In this document: positions 35,786-48,127 of the stretch, piece by piece | How positions within the stretch are numbered: the first letter of the stretch is position 1 | Layout: each line of letters starts with the position of its first letter | NCBI RefSeq assembly: GCF_000746275.1 | Contig: NZ_JQKX01000021.1 | Span: 1 to 64,000 of the forward strand | Source: Thermopetrobacter sp. TC1 | Lineage (GTDB): Bacteria; Pseudomonadota; Alphaproteobacteria; Rhizobiales; Aestuariivirgaceae | Direction of reading: 5' to 3' | Length of the DNA: 64,000 nt | The notes under the pieces: generated by a model | Database searches by the model: none | What the model saw: the letters and a program-made list of their open reading frames with translations, nothing else | What the model was told of the DNA's origin: nothing | Made by a program: the position numbers and the translations under genes

Positions 35786-36856
35786 TCAAGCCTCGGTCAT
35801 CAGCGCAAAGAGCTGCTCTTTCAGCGCGGCGATCTCTTGCGCTTCCCTTTCCGCCGCCTCCTCCTCCGGCAACGGCGAAAACGGTGCATCCGCCACAGCA
35901 TGAAGCCAGCATTCAACCGCCTGCGCCCGCTTCAGGCCAGCGCCGGCAAGCGGTGGCGTGACATCTGCGACGGCCTGCATTTCGGCCAGATTGCCGGAAC
36001 AGTGCAGAATCACATCACAGCCTGCCCTGAGCGCCTTTTCCGCTCGCTCCGCGATGGAACCGGAAAGCGCCTTCATGGTGATGTCATCGCTCATCAAAAG
36101 GCCGGAAAAGCCGATGCGCCCGCGGATGATCTCGCCGATCACCTGCGCGGAGTGCGTGGCCGGAAGGTCCGGATCCACCGCCGTGTAGACCACATGCGCC
36201 GTCATGGCCATCGGCGCATCGGCCAGTGCTGTGAAGGGCAGAAAATCCACCGCCTCAAGGTCGGCAAGCGGCGCATCCACACGCGGCAATGTCTCGTGAC
36301 TGTCCGCTTTTGCCCGGCCATGGCCGGGGATGTGCTTGATCACCGGGGCAACACCCGCCTCCATCAGCCCCTGCATGGCCGCGCGCGCCAGAAGCGCAAC
36401 CACGAGCGGATCCCGCCCGTAGGCCCTGTCGCCAATGATTTCGTGACTGCCGGGCGCGGGCACGTCCAGCACCGGCAGGCAGTCGGCATTGAAGCCCACC
36501 GCGCGGATTTCCCGGCCCAGGGCACGGGTCAGCAACCGTGCCGCCTTTAAGGCCTTCAAGGGATCCTGTTCATAAACTTTTGCAAGAGAAAACGCCGGCG
36601 GCCAGGCCTGCCAGTGCGGGGGTTTGAGCCGCTGCACCCGCCCGCCTTCCTGATCCACGAACACCGGCGCCTGCGCATTGCCGACAAGACGGCGAAAATC
36701 CGCAATCAGCGCCCGCACCTGTTCAGGCGTTTCGATATTGCGCGCAAAAAGAATGAGCCCCCATGGTCTGGCTTCGACGAAGAAGGCCCGTTCCGCCTCC
36801 GTGAGCGTCGGGCCGGAACAGCCGCAGATGAAGGCGCGCGCGGTGTGCATCGTCAT
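35786..36856 (-). CDS. nagZ: Beta-N-acetylhexosaminidase NagZ
   Basis: Cytosolic family 3 glycosidase that removes GlcNAc from muropeptides in cell-wall recycling. The 356-residue product shows FVDQEGGRVQRL, the catalytic loop KHIPGHGRAKADSHETLP with its Asp-His pair, and FSGLLMSDDITMKAL with the nucleophilic Asp. The frame is open to 36901, but ATG 36856 is placed just before the conserved start and has GGGGGCAGAG upstream. Its position between the SPOR gene and scpA is the standard order. The tail is Glu-rich. Confidence 0.94.
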   Translation of the reverse strand: MTMHTARAFICGCSGPTLTEAERAFFVEARPWGLILFARNIETPEQVRALIADFRRLVGNAQAPVFVDQEGGRVQRLKPPHWQAWPPAFSLAKVYEQDPLKALKAARLLTRALGREIRAVGFNADCLPVLDVPAPGSHEIIGDRAYGRDPLVVALLARAAMQGLMEAGVAPVIKHIPGHGRAKADSHETLPRVDAPLADLEAVDFLPFTALADAPMAMTAHVVYTAVDPDLPATHSAQVIGEIIRGRIGFSGLLMSDDITMKALSGSIAERAEKALRAGCDVILHCSGNLAEMQAVADVTPPLAGAGLKRAQAVECWLHAVADAPFSPLPEEEAAEREAQEIAALKEQLFALMTEA

Positions 36857-37044
36857 GGCTCTGCCCCCGTTCGATATCATCCCGTTTATCATAAAAAACA
36901 CACGCGCGGCCGCTCTTTACCCCCCGCGCGCCCGTGCCATCCAAATTAGACGCTTGCCGCAAACGGACAAACTTCCAATACTTTTTTAGAAGCACGCCAT
37001 AACTTATTGAAACAAAAGAGAATACCCTTAAAGCATCCGTGCCG

Positions 37045-40002
37045 TCAGCGCTTGCGGACCAGACAGTCCTTTTCGCCGCGGGCGATGAGGGCATTGCACA
37101 GCCGCCGCGCCTGATCACGCGAAGGAAGCGGCCCCACCGCCAGCCGGTAGAACACACCGGCCGCGCCCAGGTCCTTCTTCTGGATCACCGGAGACAGCCC
37201 GCCCAGCAAACCGCCATGGCGCGCACGAATACGCTGATAGGCACGCAGGGCATCCTCCTGGGAACGATAGGCGGCAAGCTGCACCACATAACCACCCGCT
37301 CCCCTGCCCGGGGCTTGGCCCCTCTGCGGCGGTGTTGGTGTGCTGCGCCCCGTGCGCACGCCGCGCGCCGTGCCCGGGCGCGGCGCAGGCGCCGTGGTCC
37401 TGGGAGCAGGTGTGATGGCGGCCACCCGCCGCGTGACTGGCGCCACGGGCTTGGGCCCGCGGCCTGCGGGCGCCGTTGCCTTTGCCCGGCCCGCGTTGAA
37501 ATTGGTGATCTTCACCTTGCGTTCAGGCGTTGGCACAATGGGGCGGGGCCCGCCCGGCGCCTGCGGTGCCGGCACGATCGGACGCGGCGCAGGCTGCCTT
37601 TCGGCAAAGGCCACGGCAGACGTGCGCCTGCTCACCGCCGGCGGCAGGATGGAACGCGGCCCTCCCCTCTCGCGCGCGGTGCGTTCCCGCACGGCAAGGC
37701 GAGGCTCCGGTCTCGTACGGCGCGCCGCCATCTTCTTTTTCCGGCGCGCCTCCTCCAGTGCCTTGCGCCGGGCGCGCGCAGCCGCCTCTTTCCGTTTGCG
37801 ATCGGTTGCAGCTTTCGCCGAAGCCGTGTCTGCGGTTGTTTTGCCAGGGCCAGAAACGGCGGCGACGGCCCGCTTTTGCGCTGCCGTCGTCCCCCCGTTC
37901 GTCATTGCTTTGCCCCCTGATGGTCCTGCCTGGGCCTTGGGGGGCGGTGTTTCGGCCGGTTGCGCATCCGCACCGGCCCTGGCCGCCAGGGCCGCCAGCC
38001 CTTTTTCATCAAGGCCCGTTGCGGACGTTGATGCCGTTTCGGTCTTTTCCGCACCAGTCACACCGGGAGCGGGAGGCACAGGCGGCGGCACCGGCGGAAG
38101 CGGCAGGGATGCCGCCTCTTCTGGCGCTGAGCCTGTCTTGCCGCCTGCCGTGACGGCCGCAACCTGACCGCCCTTTTCCTCCGCCGTGGTTCCAGCGGGC
38201 GAAATAGGAGAGGCATTATCCACATCCGACCTGGCAGGGCCGGAAGCGACTGAACCCGTGCCCCTGGCCTGGCTTGCCGTCGCCGTGCGCATGGTCTCGC
38301 CATCTTTCGGCGGGGGCGGCAGCTGCATGCCGCCTGTTCCTCCGTCAAGCGCCGGCGGCGGCGGCAAGGGCAGCGGCAGGGGCTCGGCCCCTTCGCCAGT
38401 GGCGGGCGGCGCTTCCGGCGCCGGCGGCGTCATCGGCTTTTCCTCGCTGGGCTTGATGCGCGCCGGCTGCTCCTCCTCGCCATCGGTGAGGATGCGATCA
38501 TAGATCTGCTTGCGCCGCACCGGCATGGTGCCGGTGTCCTTCTTGGGCGGTGCTGTCTTGATCGGCTTCTCAGGCGGCGTGATCACCGGCACTTCCCCGC
38601 CCTGCTGCGGCGTGCCGAACTGCTTGTACATGTAGATCACGCCCCCGGCCACGGCGATGATGAGGAGAATGACAATGAGCGCCACCATGATCACCATGCC
38701 GCGGCGGCGCGGCTGTTCGGCGCTAAGTTCCTCCAGCGCCGCCGAATAGTCCTCCGGCGTTGCCCGCCCGGCCTCAGCCGGCAGGCCGGGCTCGGTGCCA
38801 TAATCCTCGAAGAACTCGCCACCGCCCGGCACGTCATAAGGCTTCTGGGCATCGCCAAAGGCCTGTTGTTCATCCACCGGCGCTTCCGCCGCAGCGGCAG
38901 AAGCCGTCGGTGCCGCAGGCGCCTCCTGTGCCGGTGGCGGGGATGCAGGGGCCGGCGCAGGCTCCGGCTCCGCCGCCGGCGGCGTATCCGGCGTGGCAGG
39001 TGCCTTAGGCCGTGCTGGCGCCTGCGGTTCGGCGGGCGCTTCCGCCTTTGGCGCGGGCTCGACATCAGCGAAGGAAAACGGCAGGGGCCGTGCCTTGGCG
39101 GCACCCCCTCCTTCCGCGGAAGTGCGCAGACCAGGCGCGACAGCCCCCTTCTCAGGCGGCGGCGCCGAAACGCCAGGCCCTGGCTCCTCGTGCGCCCCGG
39201 CAGCCCCCGCGCCGATCACTGAACGCGCTGATGGGCCAGTTGCCGGCCGTTCTGCCCCTGCCCCGGTGGCCGCGGGCCGCGGCGCAAAGGCACCGGCTTT
39301 GCTCTCATGCGCGCCTGATGTCTCATCCTGACCGGGATGGCCGGATGGGCTCCTGCGCCCCATTCTTTGCGCGGCCAGGCGTTCCGCCGCCTCCCGCTGT
39401 GCGCGCAGACGGCGGGCGAAATCATCATCCGCCGCGCCTGCGGAACCGCCCCCTGCGCCCGCAGACGAGCCGATACCGGTGCCCGGCCGCAAGGGGGGCG
39501 GCGGAGGCGGCGGGGGTGTTCTGCGTTCTGCCCCCTCCTGTCCGGATTTGAGGAAAGGCGGCCTGCGCAAGGGCGGCGGCGGCGGAGGTGTCGGGCGGGC
39601 GGCTCCGGATCCGGATGGCGCAGAAGAAGGCCGCTCTGCGGCTCCGCTTAAGGGCGGACGTGGTGATGCCGGCCTGGCGGCTGCAGGCGCAGCGGGCCGC
39701 CCCGGTGCAGGTGCAGAAGGCGCCACCGGTCGCCGCGGCGCTAAAGGCGCCGGCCGCACAACGGGCCGGGTCTTTGGTGTTGCGGCCTCGGAAGCAGCGC
39801 TGCCTGAGCCGCCCGGGCCCGCTGGCGGCGCCTTTGGCGGCTCACCACCGGCTGTGGCAGAAGGCACACGCGGCCCCTCGCCCCTGCCGGTGAGCACATC
39901 GCGTGCGTCCGCCGCTTTCGGCTTCAGCCCCAGTTTCTCGCGCCAACTGACCGACTGTGCCGACTGACTGGTCTTGTCCTGATTGTTGGTCTTGTCGTTC
40001 AT
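37045..40002 (-). CDS. Very long SPOR-domain protein
   Basis: Inner-membrane protein of 985 residues that probably binds denuded septal peptidoglycan. A cytoplasmic part rich in Pro, Ala and Gly fills residues 1-430, including runs of Pro near 145-180. One membrane segment lies at about 435-458 (MVIMVALIVILLIIAVAGGV). A second Pro/Ala/Lys-rich stretch follows in the periplasm, and the SPOR domain occupies about 902-985, starting GGYVVQLAAYRSQEDALRAY. It matches the position of the SPOR gene between argS and nagZ in alphaproteobacteria, where the product is normally several hundred residues long. The low-complexity parts explain the size. Sequence of those parts should be treated with care. 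Confidence 0.88.
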   Translation of the reverse strand: MNDKTNNQDKTSQSAQSVSWREKLGLKPKAADARDVLTGRGEGPRVPSATAGGEPPKAPPAGPGGSGSAASEAATPKTRPVVRPAPLAPRRPVAPSAPAPGRPAAPAAARPASPRPPLSGAAERPSSAPSGSGAARPTPPPPPPLRRPPFLKSGQEGAERRTPPPPPPPPLRPGTGIGSSAGAGGGSAGAADDDFARRLRAQREAAERLAAQRMGRRSPSGHPGQDETSGAHESKAGAFAPRPAATGAGAERPATGPSARSVIGAGAAGAHEEPGPGVSAPPPEKGAVAPGLRTSAEGGGAAKARPLPFSFADVEPAPKAEAPAEPQAPARPKAPATPDTPPAAEPEPAPAPASPPPAQEAPAAPTASAAAAEAPVDEQQAFGDAQKPYDVPGGGEFFEDYGTEPGLPAEAGRATPEDYSAALEELSAEQPRRRGMVIMVALIVILLIIAVAGGVIYMYKQFGTPQQGGEVPVITPPEKPIKTAPPKKDTGTMPVRRKQIYDRILTDGEEEQPARIKPSEEKPMTPPAPEAPPATGEGAEPLPLPLPPPPALDGGTGGMQLPPPPKDGETMRTATASQARGTGSVASGPARSDVDNASPISPAGTTAEEKGGQVAAVTAGGKTGSAPEEAASLPLPPVPPPVPPAPGVTGAEKTETASTSATGLDEKGLAALAARAGADAQPAETPPPKAQAGPSGGKAMTNGGTTAAQKRAVAAVSGPGKTTADTASAKAATDRKRKEAAARARRKALEEARRKKKMAARRTRPEPRLAVRERTARERGGPRSILPPAVSRRTSAVAFAERQPAPRPIVPAPQAPGGPRPIVPTPERKVKITNFNAGRAKATAPAGRGPKPVAPVTRRVAAITPAPRTTAPAPRPGTARGVRTGRSTPTPPQRGQAPGRGAGGYVVQLAAYRSQEDALRAYQRIRARHGGLLGGLSPVIQKKDLGAAGVFYRLAVGPLPSRDQARRLCNALIARGEKDCLVRKR

Positions 40003-40137
40003 CCTGCGCCCGTTCCTGCCCCCATGCGCCCGCGGCTTGTTCCCTGAGAGGAAGTATCACACCACCCGCGCCATGCGATCAAGCCGCAATTCGCAGCTTA
40101 CGCGGGAAAAGCCCTCTCTTTGCCTTTTGGCCGCGCC

Positions 40138-41883
40138 CTACATCTTTTCCACGGGCCGCACGCCGAGAATGCGCAGCCCGTTGGCCAGACAATAGCGGAT
40201 GGCGCGCAAAAATGCGAGACGCGTCCGGCTCAGAAGCGGATTTTCCGGCATGATGAAGCGCAATTCTGGCTTTTCCTTGCCCTTGTTCCACAGGGCATGG
40301 AATTCCGCCGCCAGATCCTGCAGGTAAAAGGCCACCCTGTGCGGCTCGTGTGCCCGTGCTGCCTGTTCCAGCATGCGCGGATATTCGCCGATTCGGCGAA
40401 TCAGCTGCCGCTCCGCCTCATCGCTCAGTAGCGAGAAGTCAACATCGCCCTGCGCTTCCGCCCCCAGCTCTTCGCTTGCGTTGCGCAAAACCGAGCAGAT
40501 GCGGGCATGGGCATACTGCACATAGAAGACGGGATTGTCGCGGCTTTGCTCCGTCACCTTCTCGAAATCGAAATCCAGCGGCGCGTCATTGCGGCGGGTG
40601 AGCATCATGAAGCGCACCACATCAGGGCCCACCTCGTCCACCACCTGACGCAAGGTGACGAAATCGCCCGCACGCTTGGACATCTTCACCGGCTCACCGC
40701 CGCGATAGAGCTTCACCAGCTGACACAGCCGCGCAATCAGCCGCGCCGAACCACCGGAAAGTGCCTTGTTCACGGCCTCCAGCCGCTTGACATAGCCGCC
40801 GTGATCGGCGCCCAGCACGTAGACAAGCTGGGTGAAGCCGCGCTCCAGCTTGTTGCGGATATAGGCGACATCGGCGGCGAAATAGGTATAGGAGCCATCC
40901 GATTTCTTCAGCGGCCTGTCGATATCGTCGCCGAAATCGCTGGAGCGGAACAGAAGCTGCTCCCGATCCTCCCAGTCCTCCGGCGGCTTGCCTTTGGGCG
41001 GCGGCAGGCGGCCGACATAGACAAGCCCGCGTTTCTCAAGCTCGCGGATCGTCTCGTCAATCAGGCCGGATTCGTGCAGCGTTCTTTCGGAGAAGAAGAC
41101 CTCATGCTCAATGCCGAGCGCGGCAAGATCCTCGCGGATGAGGGCCATCATGCGCTCAACGGCGAAATCCCGCACTAGCGGCAGCCATTCTTCCTCCGGC
41201 TTTTCAAGCAGGGATCGGCCGTATTTTTCGGCCAGGGCCGCACCCACGGGCTTTAAATAGTCGCCGGGATAAAGCCCTGCGGGGATCTCGCCGATGTCCT
41301 CGCCCAGCGCCTCCCGGTAGCGCAGGAAAACGGAACGGGCCAGCACATCCACCTGCGCGCCCGCGTCATTGATGTAATATTCGCGGGTCACATCATGCCC
41401 GGTCTCTTCCAGAAGATTGGCCAGGGCATCGCCGAAGACGGCGCCGCGTGTGTGGCCCACATGCAGCGGCCCGGTGGGATTGGCCGAAACATATTCCACA
41501 TTGACCTTCTCGCTCCGGCCGATGTCGGAGCGGCCATAGGCCTCGCCCTCGGCCAGGACCGCATCCAGAAGCTGCGGCCAGAAGGCATCCGACAGCCGCA
41601 TGTTGATGAAGCCGGGCCCGGCGATCTCCACCTCCTTGAAGTCCGGCTCCGCGCGCAAGAGTGCGGCGAGCTTCCCGGCCAGATCGCGCGGCTTCATACC
41701 CGCCGCCCTGGCCAGCACCATGGCGGCGTTGGTGGTCACATCTCCGTGGGCAGGATCGCGCGGTGGCTCCACCGTGATGCGATCAAGCGGCGCATCCGCC
41801 GGCAGCAGGCCCTCCTGCTGCAGCGTGCGCAAGGCCGCCTCGACCTTCTGGCGCACGTGATGAAAGAGATTCATGCCGGTCAT
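40138..41883 (-). CDS. argS: Arginyl-tRNA synthetase
   Basis: Class I synthetase that charges tRNA-Arg. The 581-residue product has the N-terminal Add-1 domain, the signature [18 protein letters not shown] containing HIGH as HVGH, and KMSK as [11 protein letters not shown], followed by the DALR anticodon-binding domain ending [18 protein letters not shown]. Two in-frame ATGs, 41883 and 41874, are nine bases apart and both possible. It lies 135 bp upstream of the SPOR gene and 82 bp after dgt on the same strand, so the run dgt-argS-SPOR-nagZ-scpAB may be one transcript. Confidence 0.97.
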   Translation of the reverse strand: MTGMNLFHHVRQKVEAALRTLQQEGLLPADAPLDRITVEPPRDPAHGDVTTNAAMVLARAAGMKPRDLAGKLAALLRAEPDFKEVEIAGPGFINMRLSDAFWPQLLDAVLAEGEAYGRSDIGRSEKVNVEYVSANPTGPLHVGHTRGAVFGDALANLLEETGHDVTREYYINDAGAQVDVLARSVFLRYREALGEDIGEIPAGLYPGDYLKPVGAALAEKYGRSLLEKPEEEWLPLVRDFAVERMMALIREDLAALGIEHEVFFSERTLHESGLIDETIRELEKRGLVYVGRLPPPKGKPPEDWEDREQLLFRSSDFGDDIDRPLKKSDGSYTYFAADVAYIRNKLERGFTQLVYVLGADHGGYVKRLEAVNKALSGGSARLIARLCQLVKLYRGGEPVKMSKRAGDFVTLRQVVDEVGPDVVRFMMLTRRNDAPLDFDFEKVTEQSRDNPVFYVQYAHARICSVLRNASEELGAEAQGDVDFSLLSDEAERQLIRRIGEYPRMLEQAARAHEPHRVAFYLQDLAAEFHALWNKGKEKPELRFIMPENPLLSRTRLAFLRAIRYCLANGLRILGVRPVEKM

Positions 41884-41965
41884 GTCCGTTACTTTTCAGC
41901 GGAAAGGCAATGACAGCGCCGCCCGATCTTCAAGGCACGCGGGCGACTTTGTGTGGTCTCGGCGA

Positions 41966-43186
41966 TTAGCGGAAAAGCGGATCGAGGTCAAACAGCCGCC
42001 TGTGCTGTTCGATGGCATAGGTGTCGGTCATGCCGGCGATGAAATCACAGATCTGGCGGGGAAAGCCTTCGCTGTCGTCGGACAGGACCCGCTCCCGCCA
42101 GTTCTCCGGCAGCAGGCCGGGATCGGAGACATAAGCCGCGAACAGGTCGGAGACGATGCGTTCCGCCCGGCGCATGGCATCCATCACCTTGGGATGCCGA
42201 TAGACATTGCGGCGCAGGAAACGCTGGATCACGCGCAGATCCTCCGCCGTCTGCGGCGAGAAGGTCACCAGCGCCCGCCCCAGCCGGCGCACGTCCTCAG
42301 CGCTGTTCACCCGCCATTTCTCGGCATTGCGCTGCGTGCGGGCGATGACGTCAGAAACAAGGCGGGCGATGATGCGCCGCACGGTTTCGTGAATGAGCCG
42401 CGGCCGCTCCAGATCCGGTTTCAAATCCTGCGCCTCGGCCAGGGCCGCGCCCGCCAGCGGCAAATCGGCAAGATCGATGAGATCGAACAGCCCGGCACGC
42501 AGGCCGTCATCAATGTCATGGGCATTATAGGCAATATCATCGGCCAAAGCCGCCACCTGCGCTTCCGCCGAAGGCCAGGTCTCGGGCCTGAGCGCCCTGA
42601 AATGCACGAAATCGGCAATCGCCCGCGGCAGGCCGCTGCGCGCATACTTGCCCTGCGGCGCGCCATAGGCATCGATCAGCGGCCCGTTGTGCTTCAAAAG
42701 CCCTTCCAGTGTTTCCCAGGTGAGGTTGAGCCCGTCGAAGGCGGCATAGCGCCGTTCCAGCCGGGTGACGATGCGCAGGGTCTGGGCGTTGTGCTCAAAG
42801 CCGCCGTAATCGGTCATGCAGGCATTGAGCGCGCGCTCCCCCGCATGGCCGAAGGGCGTGTGCCCCAGGTCATGAGCCAGCGCCAGCGCTTCGGTGAGAT
42901 CCTCATCGAGCCCAAGCGCGCGGGCGATGGAGCGCGCAATCTGGGCCACCTCCAGCGAATGTGTCAGGCGCGTGCGGAAATGATCGCCCTCGTGAGAAAC
43001 GAACACCTGCGTCTTGTGTTTCAGCCGGCGAAAGGCGGTGGAATGAATCACGCGGTCGCGGTCGCGCTGAAAGGGGCTGCGCAGGCCATCTTCCGGATCG
43101 TCGGCATGAAAGCGCCCGCGGCTCTCCTCGGGCCGCGTGGCAAAGGGCGCCGGCGGTGCCTGCATGGATGCCGCCCGTGACCTCAT
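41966..43186 (-). CDS. dgt: Deoxyguanosinetriphosphate triphosphohydrolase-like protein
   Basis: HD-domain hydrolase that cleaves dNTPs to nucleoside and tripolyphosphate. The 406-residue product opens with a short leader, then [40 protein letters not shown] and the HD pair in [14 protein letters not shown]. The distal metal ligand is in [17 protein letters not shown]. The frame is open to 44026, but GGGAGG at 43193-43198 sets the start: it is six bases from ATG 43186 and has no room before the ATG at 43192. It is divergent from erpA with a 132-bp spacer. Confidence 0.94.
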   Translation of the reverse strand: MRSRAASMQAPPAPFATRPEESRGRFHADDPEDGLRSPFQRDRDRVIHSTAFRRLKHKTQVFVSHEGDHFRTRLTHSLEVAQIARSIARALGLDEDLTEALALAHDLGHTPFGHAGERALNACMTDYGGFEHNAQTLRIVTRLERRYAAFDGLNLTWETLEGLLKHNGPLIDAYGAPQGKYARSGLPRAIADFVHFRALRPETWPSAEAQVAALADDIAYNAHDIDDGLRAGLFDLIDLADLPLAGAALAEAQDLKPDLERPRLIHETVRRIIARLVSDVIARTQRNAEKWRVNSAEDVRRLGRALVTFSPQTAEDLRVIQRFLRRNVYRHPKVMDAMRRAERIVSDLFAAYVSDPGLLPENWRERVLSDDSEGFPRQICDFIAGMTDTYAIEQHRRLFDLDPLFR

Positions 43187-43192
43187 CGGCAT

Positions 43193-43198
43193 CCTCCC
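43193..43198 (-). promoter_or_regulatory. Ribosome binding site that fixes the dgt start
   Basis: GGGAGG on the - strand, directly abutting an ATG at 43192 (no spacing) and six bases from the next in-frame ATG at 43186. The spacing favours 43186 over the much longer open frame upstream. Confidence 0.7.
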
Positions 43199-43318
43199 TT
43201 CTCCCATGGCGAGAAAGCGGCCGGCGGATGACTTGACAGCGCCCCTGCCGCCGCCGACATATCCTGCGGCAGAGAAAGTTTGCGATCCGCAACAGGGCAA
43301 GATACGGGAATCACGCTC

Positions 43319-43648
43319 ATGAGCGCCACTATAACCATCACCGAGGCCGCCGCGAACCGCATTCGCGAAATCCTCGCCGATGAGCCGGGCAAGACGGCCC
43401 TGCGCCTTGCCGTGCAAGGGGGCGGCTGCTCCGGTTTTCAGTACGATTTCCAGATCGTGGACGGGCCGGAGGAAAATGATGCGGTCTTTGAGCGTGATGG
43501 CGCCAGGGTGGTCGTGGACCCTGAGTCCCTGCCCTTTCTGCTCGGCGCCACCCTCGATTTCGAGGATACGCTCGCCGGCTCGCGCTTCGTGGTCGACAAT
43601 CCCAACGCCACCAGTTCCTGCGGCTGTGGCGTGAGCTTTTCCATTTGA
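43319..43648 (+). CDS. erpA: Iron-sulfur cluster insertion protein ErpA (A-type carrier)
   Basis: A-type carrier that delivers iron-sulfur clusters to target proteins. The 109-residue product has the three conserved cysteines at C37 (GGGCSGF), C101 and C103 (SCGCGVSF), with the family core [11 protein letters not shown] and [18 protein letters not shown] 43319 follows CGGGAA. It is divergent from dgt, the usual alphaproteobacterial placement. ErpA rather than IscA is inferred from this context. Confidence 0.92.
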   Translation: MSATITITEAAANRIREILADEPGKTALRLAVQGGGCSGFQYDFQIVDGPEENDAVFERDGARVVVDPESLPFLLGATLDFEDTLAGSRFVVDNPNATSSCGCGVSFSI

Positions 43649-43692
43649 GCGGCAGGCTAAAAAACCGCTTTCCGGCAATTTCCCGCGCGTTT

Positions 43693-44103
43693 TCAGGCAA
43701 ACAGATATTCCAGCAGCAGGAACACCCCGGCGGCCACGGCGATGGAGAGCGCCAGACGCCGCCCGGCGAAGCGCCAGAAGAGCATGCCGGCCAGCAGCCC
43801 GCCGATGCGCGCCGCAAGCGGCGCCTCGGCCAGCAGGCCGGATGGAAACAGCACCATGCGCGCCACCAGCGCCGCCACCAGTGCCGTGGCCACAGCCCGC
43901 ACCCAGCGCAGGACGATGCCGTCCGGATCGATGCGGGCGGCCAGCAGCACCCCCAGCAAGCGCCAGACATAGGTGACCACCGCCCCGGCCAGAATCACCG
44001 CGCCCCAGAAGGCGGGCTCGTTCCACACAGGCGAATCGATCGTGAACATGCCGGCCTGCAGAAACTGAAACGGCCCCTCAGGCGCCTGCATCCCCGCGGT
44101 CAT
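43693..44103 (-). CDS. azlD: AzlD-type branched-chain amino acid exporter subunit
   Basis: Small membrane subunit of the AzlCD exporter. The 136-residue product has four hydrophobic helices after a short polar leader, with the AzlD-like segments [13 protein letters not shown] and [18 protein letters not shown]. Its start overlaps the stop of azlC by ATGA, so the two chains are made together. The C-terminus ends shortly before the erpA stop region; the two genes converge 44 bp apart with no clear terminator. Confidence 0.82.
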   Translation of the reverse strand: MTAGMQAPEGPFQFLQAGMFTIDSPVWNEPAFWGAVILAGAVVTYVWRLLGVLLAARIDPDGIVLRWVRAVATALVAALVARMVLFPSGLLAEAPLAARIGGLLAGMLFWRFAGRRLALSIAVAAGVFLLLEYLFA

Positions 44104-44867
44104 GGGCGCCTCCTGCCGGTGCGGGCAGCCTTTCGCGAGATCAGCATCGCCAGAGTGCCGCCGATGACACCGGCGAGCAGAAGATCCACCTCCGGCCAGA
44201 GAAGATGCACGGGCGGCCCGATGAGCGCGCCAAGGGCAATGGCCGCCCAGTCAGCCCCGCTCCGGGCGCCGTCGAACAGGGCGAGGATGAAGAAGGCCGG
44301 CGTGAAGAACACCAGCATGGCCGCCAGGGGCACGGGCATCTGCGCCGTCAGGTAATAGCCGGCGACGGTGGACAGCACCATGCCGCCCATGAGGGCAAGG
44401 CCCAGCCCAATCACCCAGGGCACGCGCTGCGGGCGCGGCACCGCGTCCATGTACATCTCCGACATCACCCACAGCGTGGCCGCGATGAAATGCGCTGCCA
44501 GATATTCCGGCCAGCGCCGCGCTCCCGGCAGGCGCGCCTGCGCCAGAACCAGCACGACCATGGGCATCAGCCGCACCGCCGTCAGCGTCACCGCCAGCAG
44601 GGCCAGCAAGAGGGTGAGCCCCCGGGCCAGCGTATCCACATAGACCACCTGTCCCGGCAGCGCCCACATGAAAACGTCCATTGCCACCGCGCCCTTCAGC
44701 GGAAAGATCATGGCCCGCACAAGCGCCCCAAAGCCGAGAAAGGACATGGCCATGACCAGGCCGGGAATGGTGAAGGCCATGCGCATGCCGCGCACAAGCC
44801 CCCGCCAGTCATAGCGGGGCATGCACTGCTCGGCCGCAGCAATCTCTCGTTTCCGTTCACCTTTCAT
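44100..44867 (-). CDS. azlC: AzlC-type branched-chain amino acid exporter subunit
   Basis: Large subunit of the AzlCD exporter, 255 residues, with six or seven hydrophobic helices. GMRMAFTIPGLVMAMSFLGFGALVRAM and the LTLLLALLAVTLTAVRLMPM block match AzlC. The start at ATG 44867 is weakly supported; the frame is open to 45017 but the part before 44867 has no family similarity. The substrate is inferred from the family (azaleucine and branched-chain amino acids). A family 1 repeat lies upstream at 45001. Confidence 0.82.
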   Translation of the reverse strand: MKGERKREIAAAEQCMPRYDWRGLVRGMRMAFTIPGLVMAMSFLGFGALVRAMIFPLKGAVAMDVFMWALPGQVVYVDTLARGLTLLLALLAVTLTAVRLMPMVVLVLAQARLPGARRWPEYLAAHFIAATLWVMSEMYMDAVPRPQRVPWVIGLGLALMGGMVLSTVAGYYLTAQMPVPLAAMLVFFTPAFFILALFDGARSGADWAAIALGALIGPPVHLLWPEVDLLLAGVIGGTLAMLISRKAARTGRRRP

Positions 44868-45000
44868 GAAGGCCCCATCCCTTTCCCGGTAGCACACCCG
44901 TGCCGGTTTACGCACGGCAGCGCAACAGGCCATATTTCTGCCTGCAATGCGTGATCTTAGCAATGACCGGGAAGTCGGCAGGGCTGGGCGTATGACAATT

Positions 45001-45145
45001 CCTACTACACGACACACATACCGTCATACCGTAGATCAGCCGGTATCTGAGGCCACTTATTCATGCGTCTGTGGCTCGAGACCTAAGGCTTTCGCCGGGG
45101 TGACGAGATGGATGGCAACATTGTGTTGTGTCATGTGATCATGTG
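45001..45145 (+). repeat. Family 1 repeat upstream of the extensin-like gene (copy D)
   Basis: The left end CCTACTACACGACAC matches copy E at 14 of 15 bases. Both hairpin regions are recognisable (ATACCGTAGATCAGCCGGTAT and GGCTTTCGCC) with the linker GAGGCCACTTATTCATGCGT. The right end has an 8-bp tandem duplication (ATCATGTG). ATGACAATT at 44992-45000 and ATGACGATC at 45146-45154 may be a worn 9-bp target duplication (7 of 9). The element stops at the start region of the next gene. Confidence 0.7.
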
Positions 45146-45154
45146 ATGACGATC

Positions 45155-47324
<2,170 letters not shown>

Positions 47325-47432
47325 CGGGCGGCGAAAGGCCATGCGCGCCATGGTTGACACACATCAAAGCCGCCGCCAAAAATGATCAAAAATGATCAGG
47401 GGGAAACGCTCAGCAAGGGGGATGAGACAAAA

Positions 47433-48065
47433 ATGGCAACTCCTGCCATATCGGCGCTAATGCGCCGCACGTTCGGTTTTGTGCAGACGCACGCTCTTAA
47501 GACCAGGAGGCTGACGCGATTATTGGTTGCGGTTCTCGGCCTCATTGTGGCCTTAAGCGCGCTCCTTTCTCCCTCTGCCCCCGTTCGCGCCTGGGATTCC
47601 GGCATCATTGAGCTGAAAAAGCCCTGGAGCGTTCCTTTCCTGAAGCTGCAGACCATCGAGGGCGACACGGTTGATCTTCAGAACCTGAAAGGCAAGGTGG
47701 TCATCGTCAATTTCTGGGCCTGGTGGTGTCCCTCCTGCAAGAAGGAGCTGCCCGATCTCGAAAGACTGTGGCGGCGCAAGGGCGGTAAGGACTTCGCCGT
47801 CATCGCCGTGCATGTGGGCGGCTCCGTGCACAAGGCCAAGACGCTGGTGCGGCGCGCGCAAGTGACCTTTCCCGTGCTGCTCGACCGCAGGAATGCCATT
47901 GCCCACCTCTGGGGCGTGACCCGCTATCCCACCACCCTCATCCTGGGGCGGGACGGCAAGGTGTATTTCGTCATGATCGGCTCCAAGGACTGGAACGACG
48001 CCGAAACCGAAGAGATCATCGCCACACTCTCCGCCTCAACCCGGCAGGCTGCCGGGAAACATTGA
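47433..48065 (+). CDS. TlpA-like membrane-anchored thioredoxin
   Basis: Thiol-disulfide protein facing the periplasm. The 210-residue product has a hydrophobic anchor or signal at about residues 30-52 and then a thioredoxin-fold domain with FWAWWCPSCKKELPDLERL; the active-site cysteines are C99 and C102 (WCPSC rather than the usual WCPPC of TlpA/ResA). The cis-Pro loop is TRYPTTLILG. A role in reducing apocytochromes or protecting thiols is typical, but no cytochrome biogenesis gene is near. Start 47433 has AAGGGGGATGAG upstream; 47382 is an alternative. It follows hemB by 108 bp. Confidence 0.85.
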   Translation: MATPAISALMRRTFGFVQTHALKTRRLTRLLVAVLGLIVALSALLSPSAPVRAWDSGIIELKKPWSVPFLKLQTIEGDTVDLQNLKGKVVIVNFWAWWCPSCKKELPDLERLWRRKGGKDFAVIAVHVGGSVHKAKTLVRRAQVTFPVLLDRRNAIAHLWGVTRYPTTLILGRDGKVYFVMIGSKDWNDAETEEIIATLSASTRQAAGKH

Positions 48066-48127
48066 CAGGCGCCAGACTGGATAAGAAAAATTTCTCTCCG
48101 GAAACGATATTCCGGGCCATAGGCCTT

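Noticed and set aside
43187-44026. Upstream extension of the dgt frame
   Set aside because: The open frame overlaps azlD and erpA; GGGAGG at 43193-43198 and the conserved N-terminus support a start at 43186.
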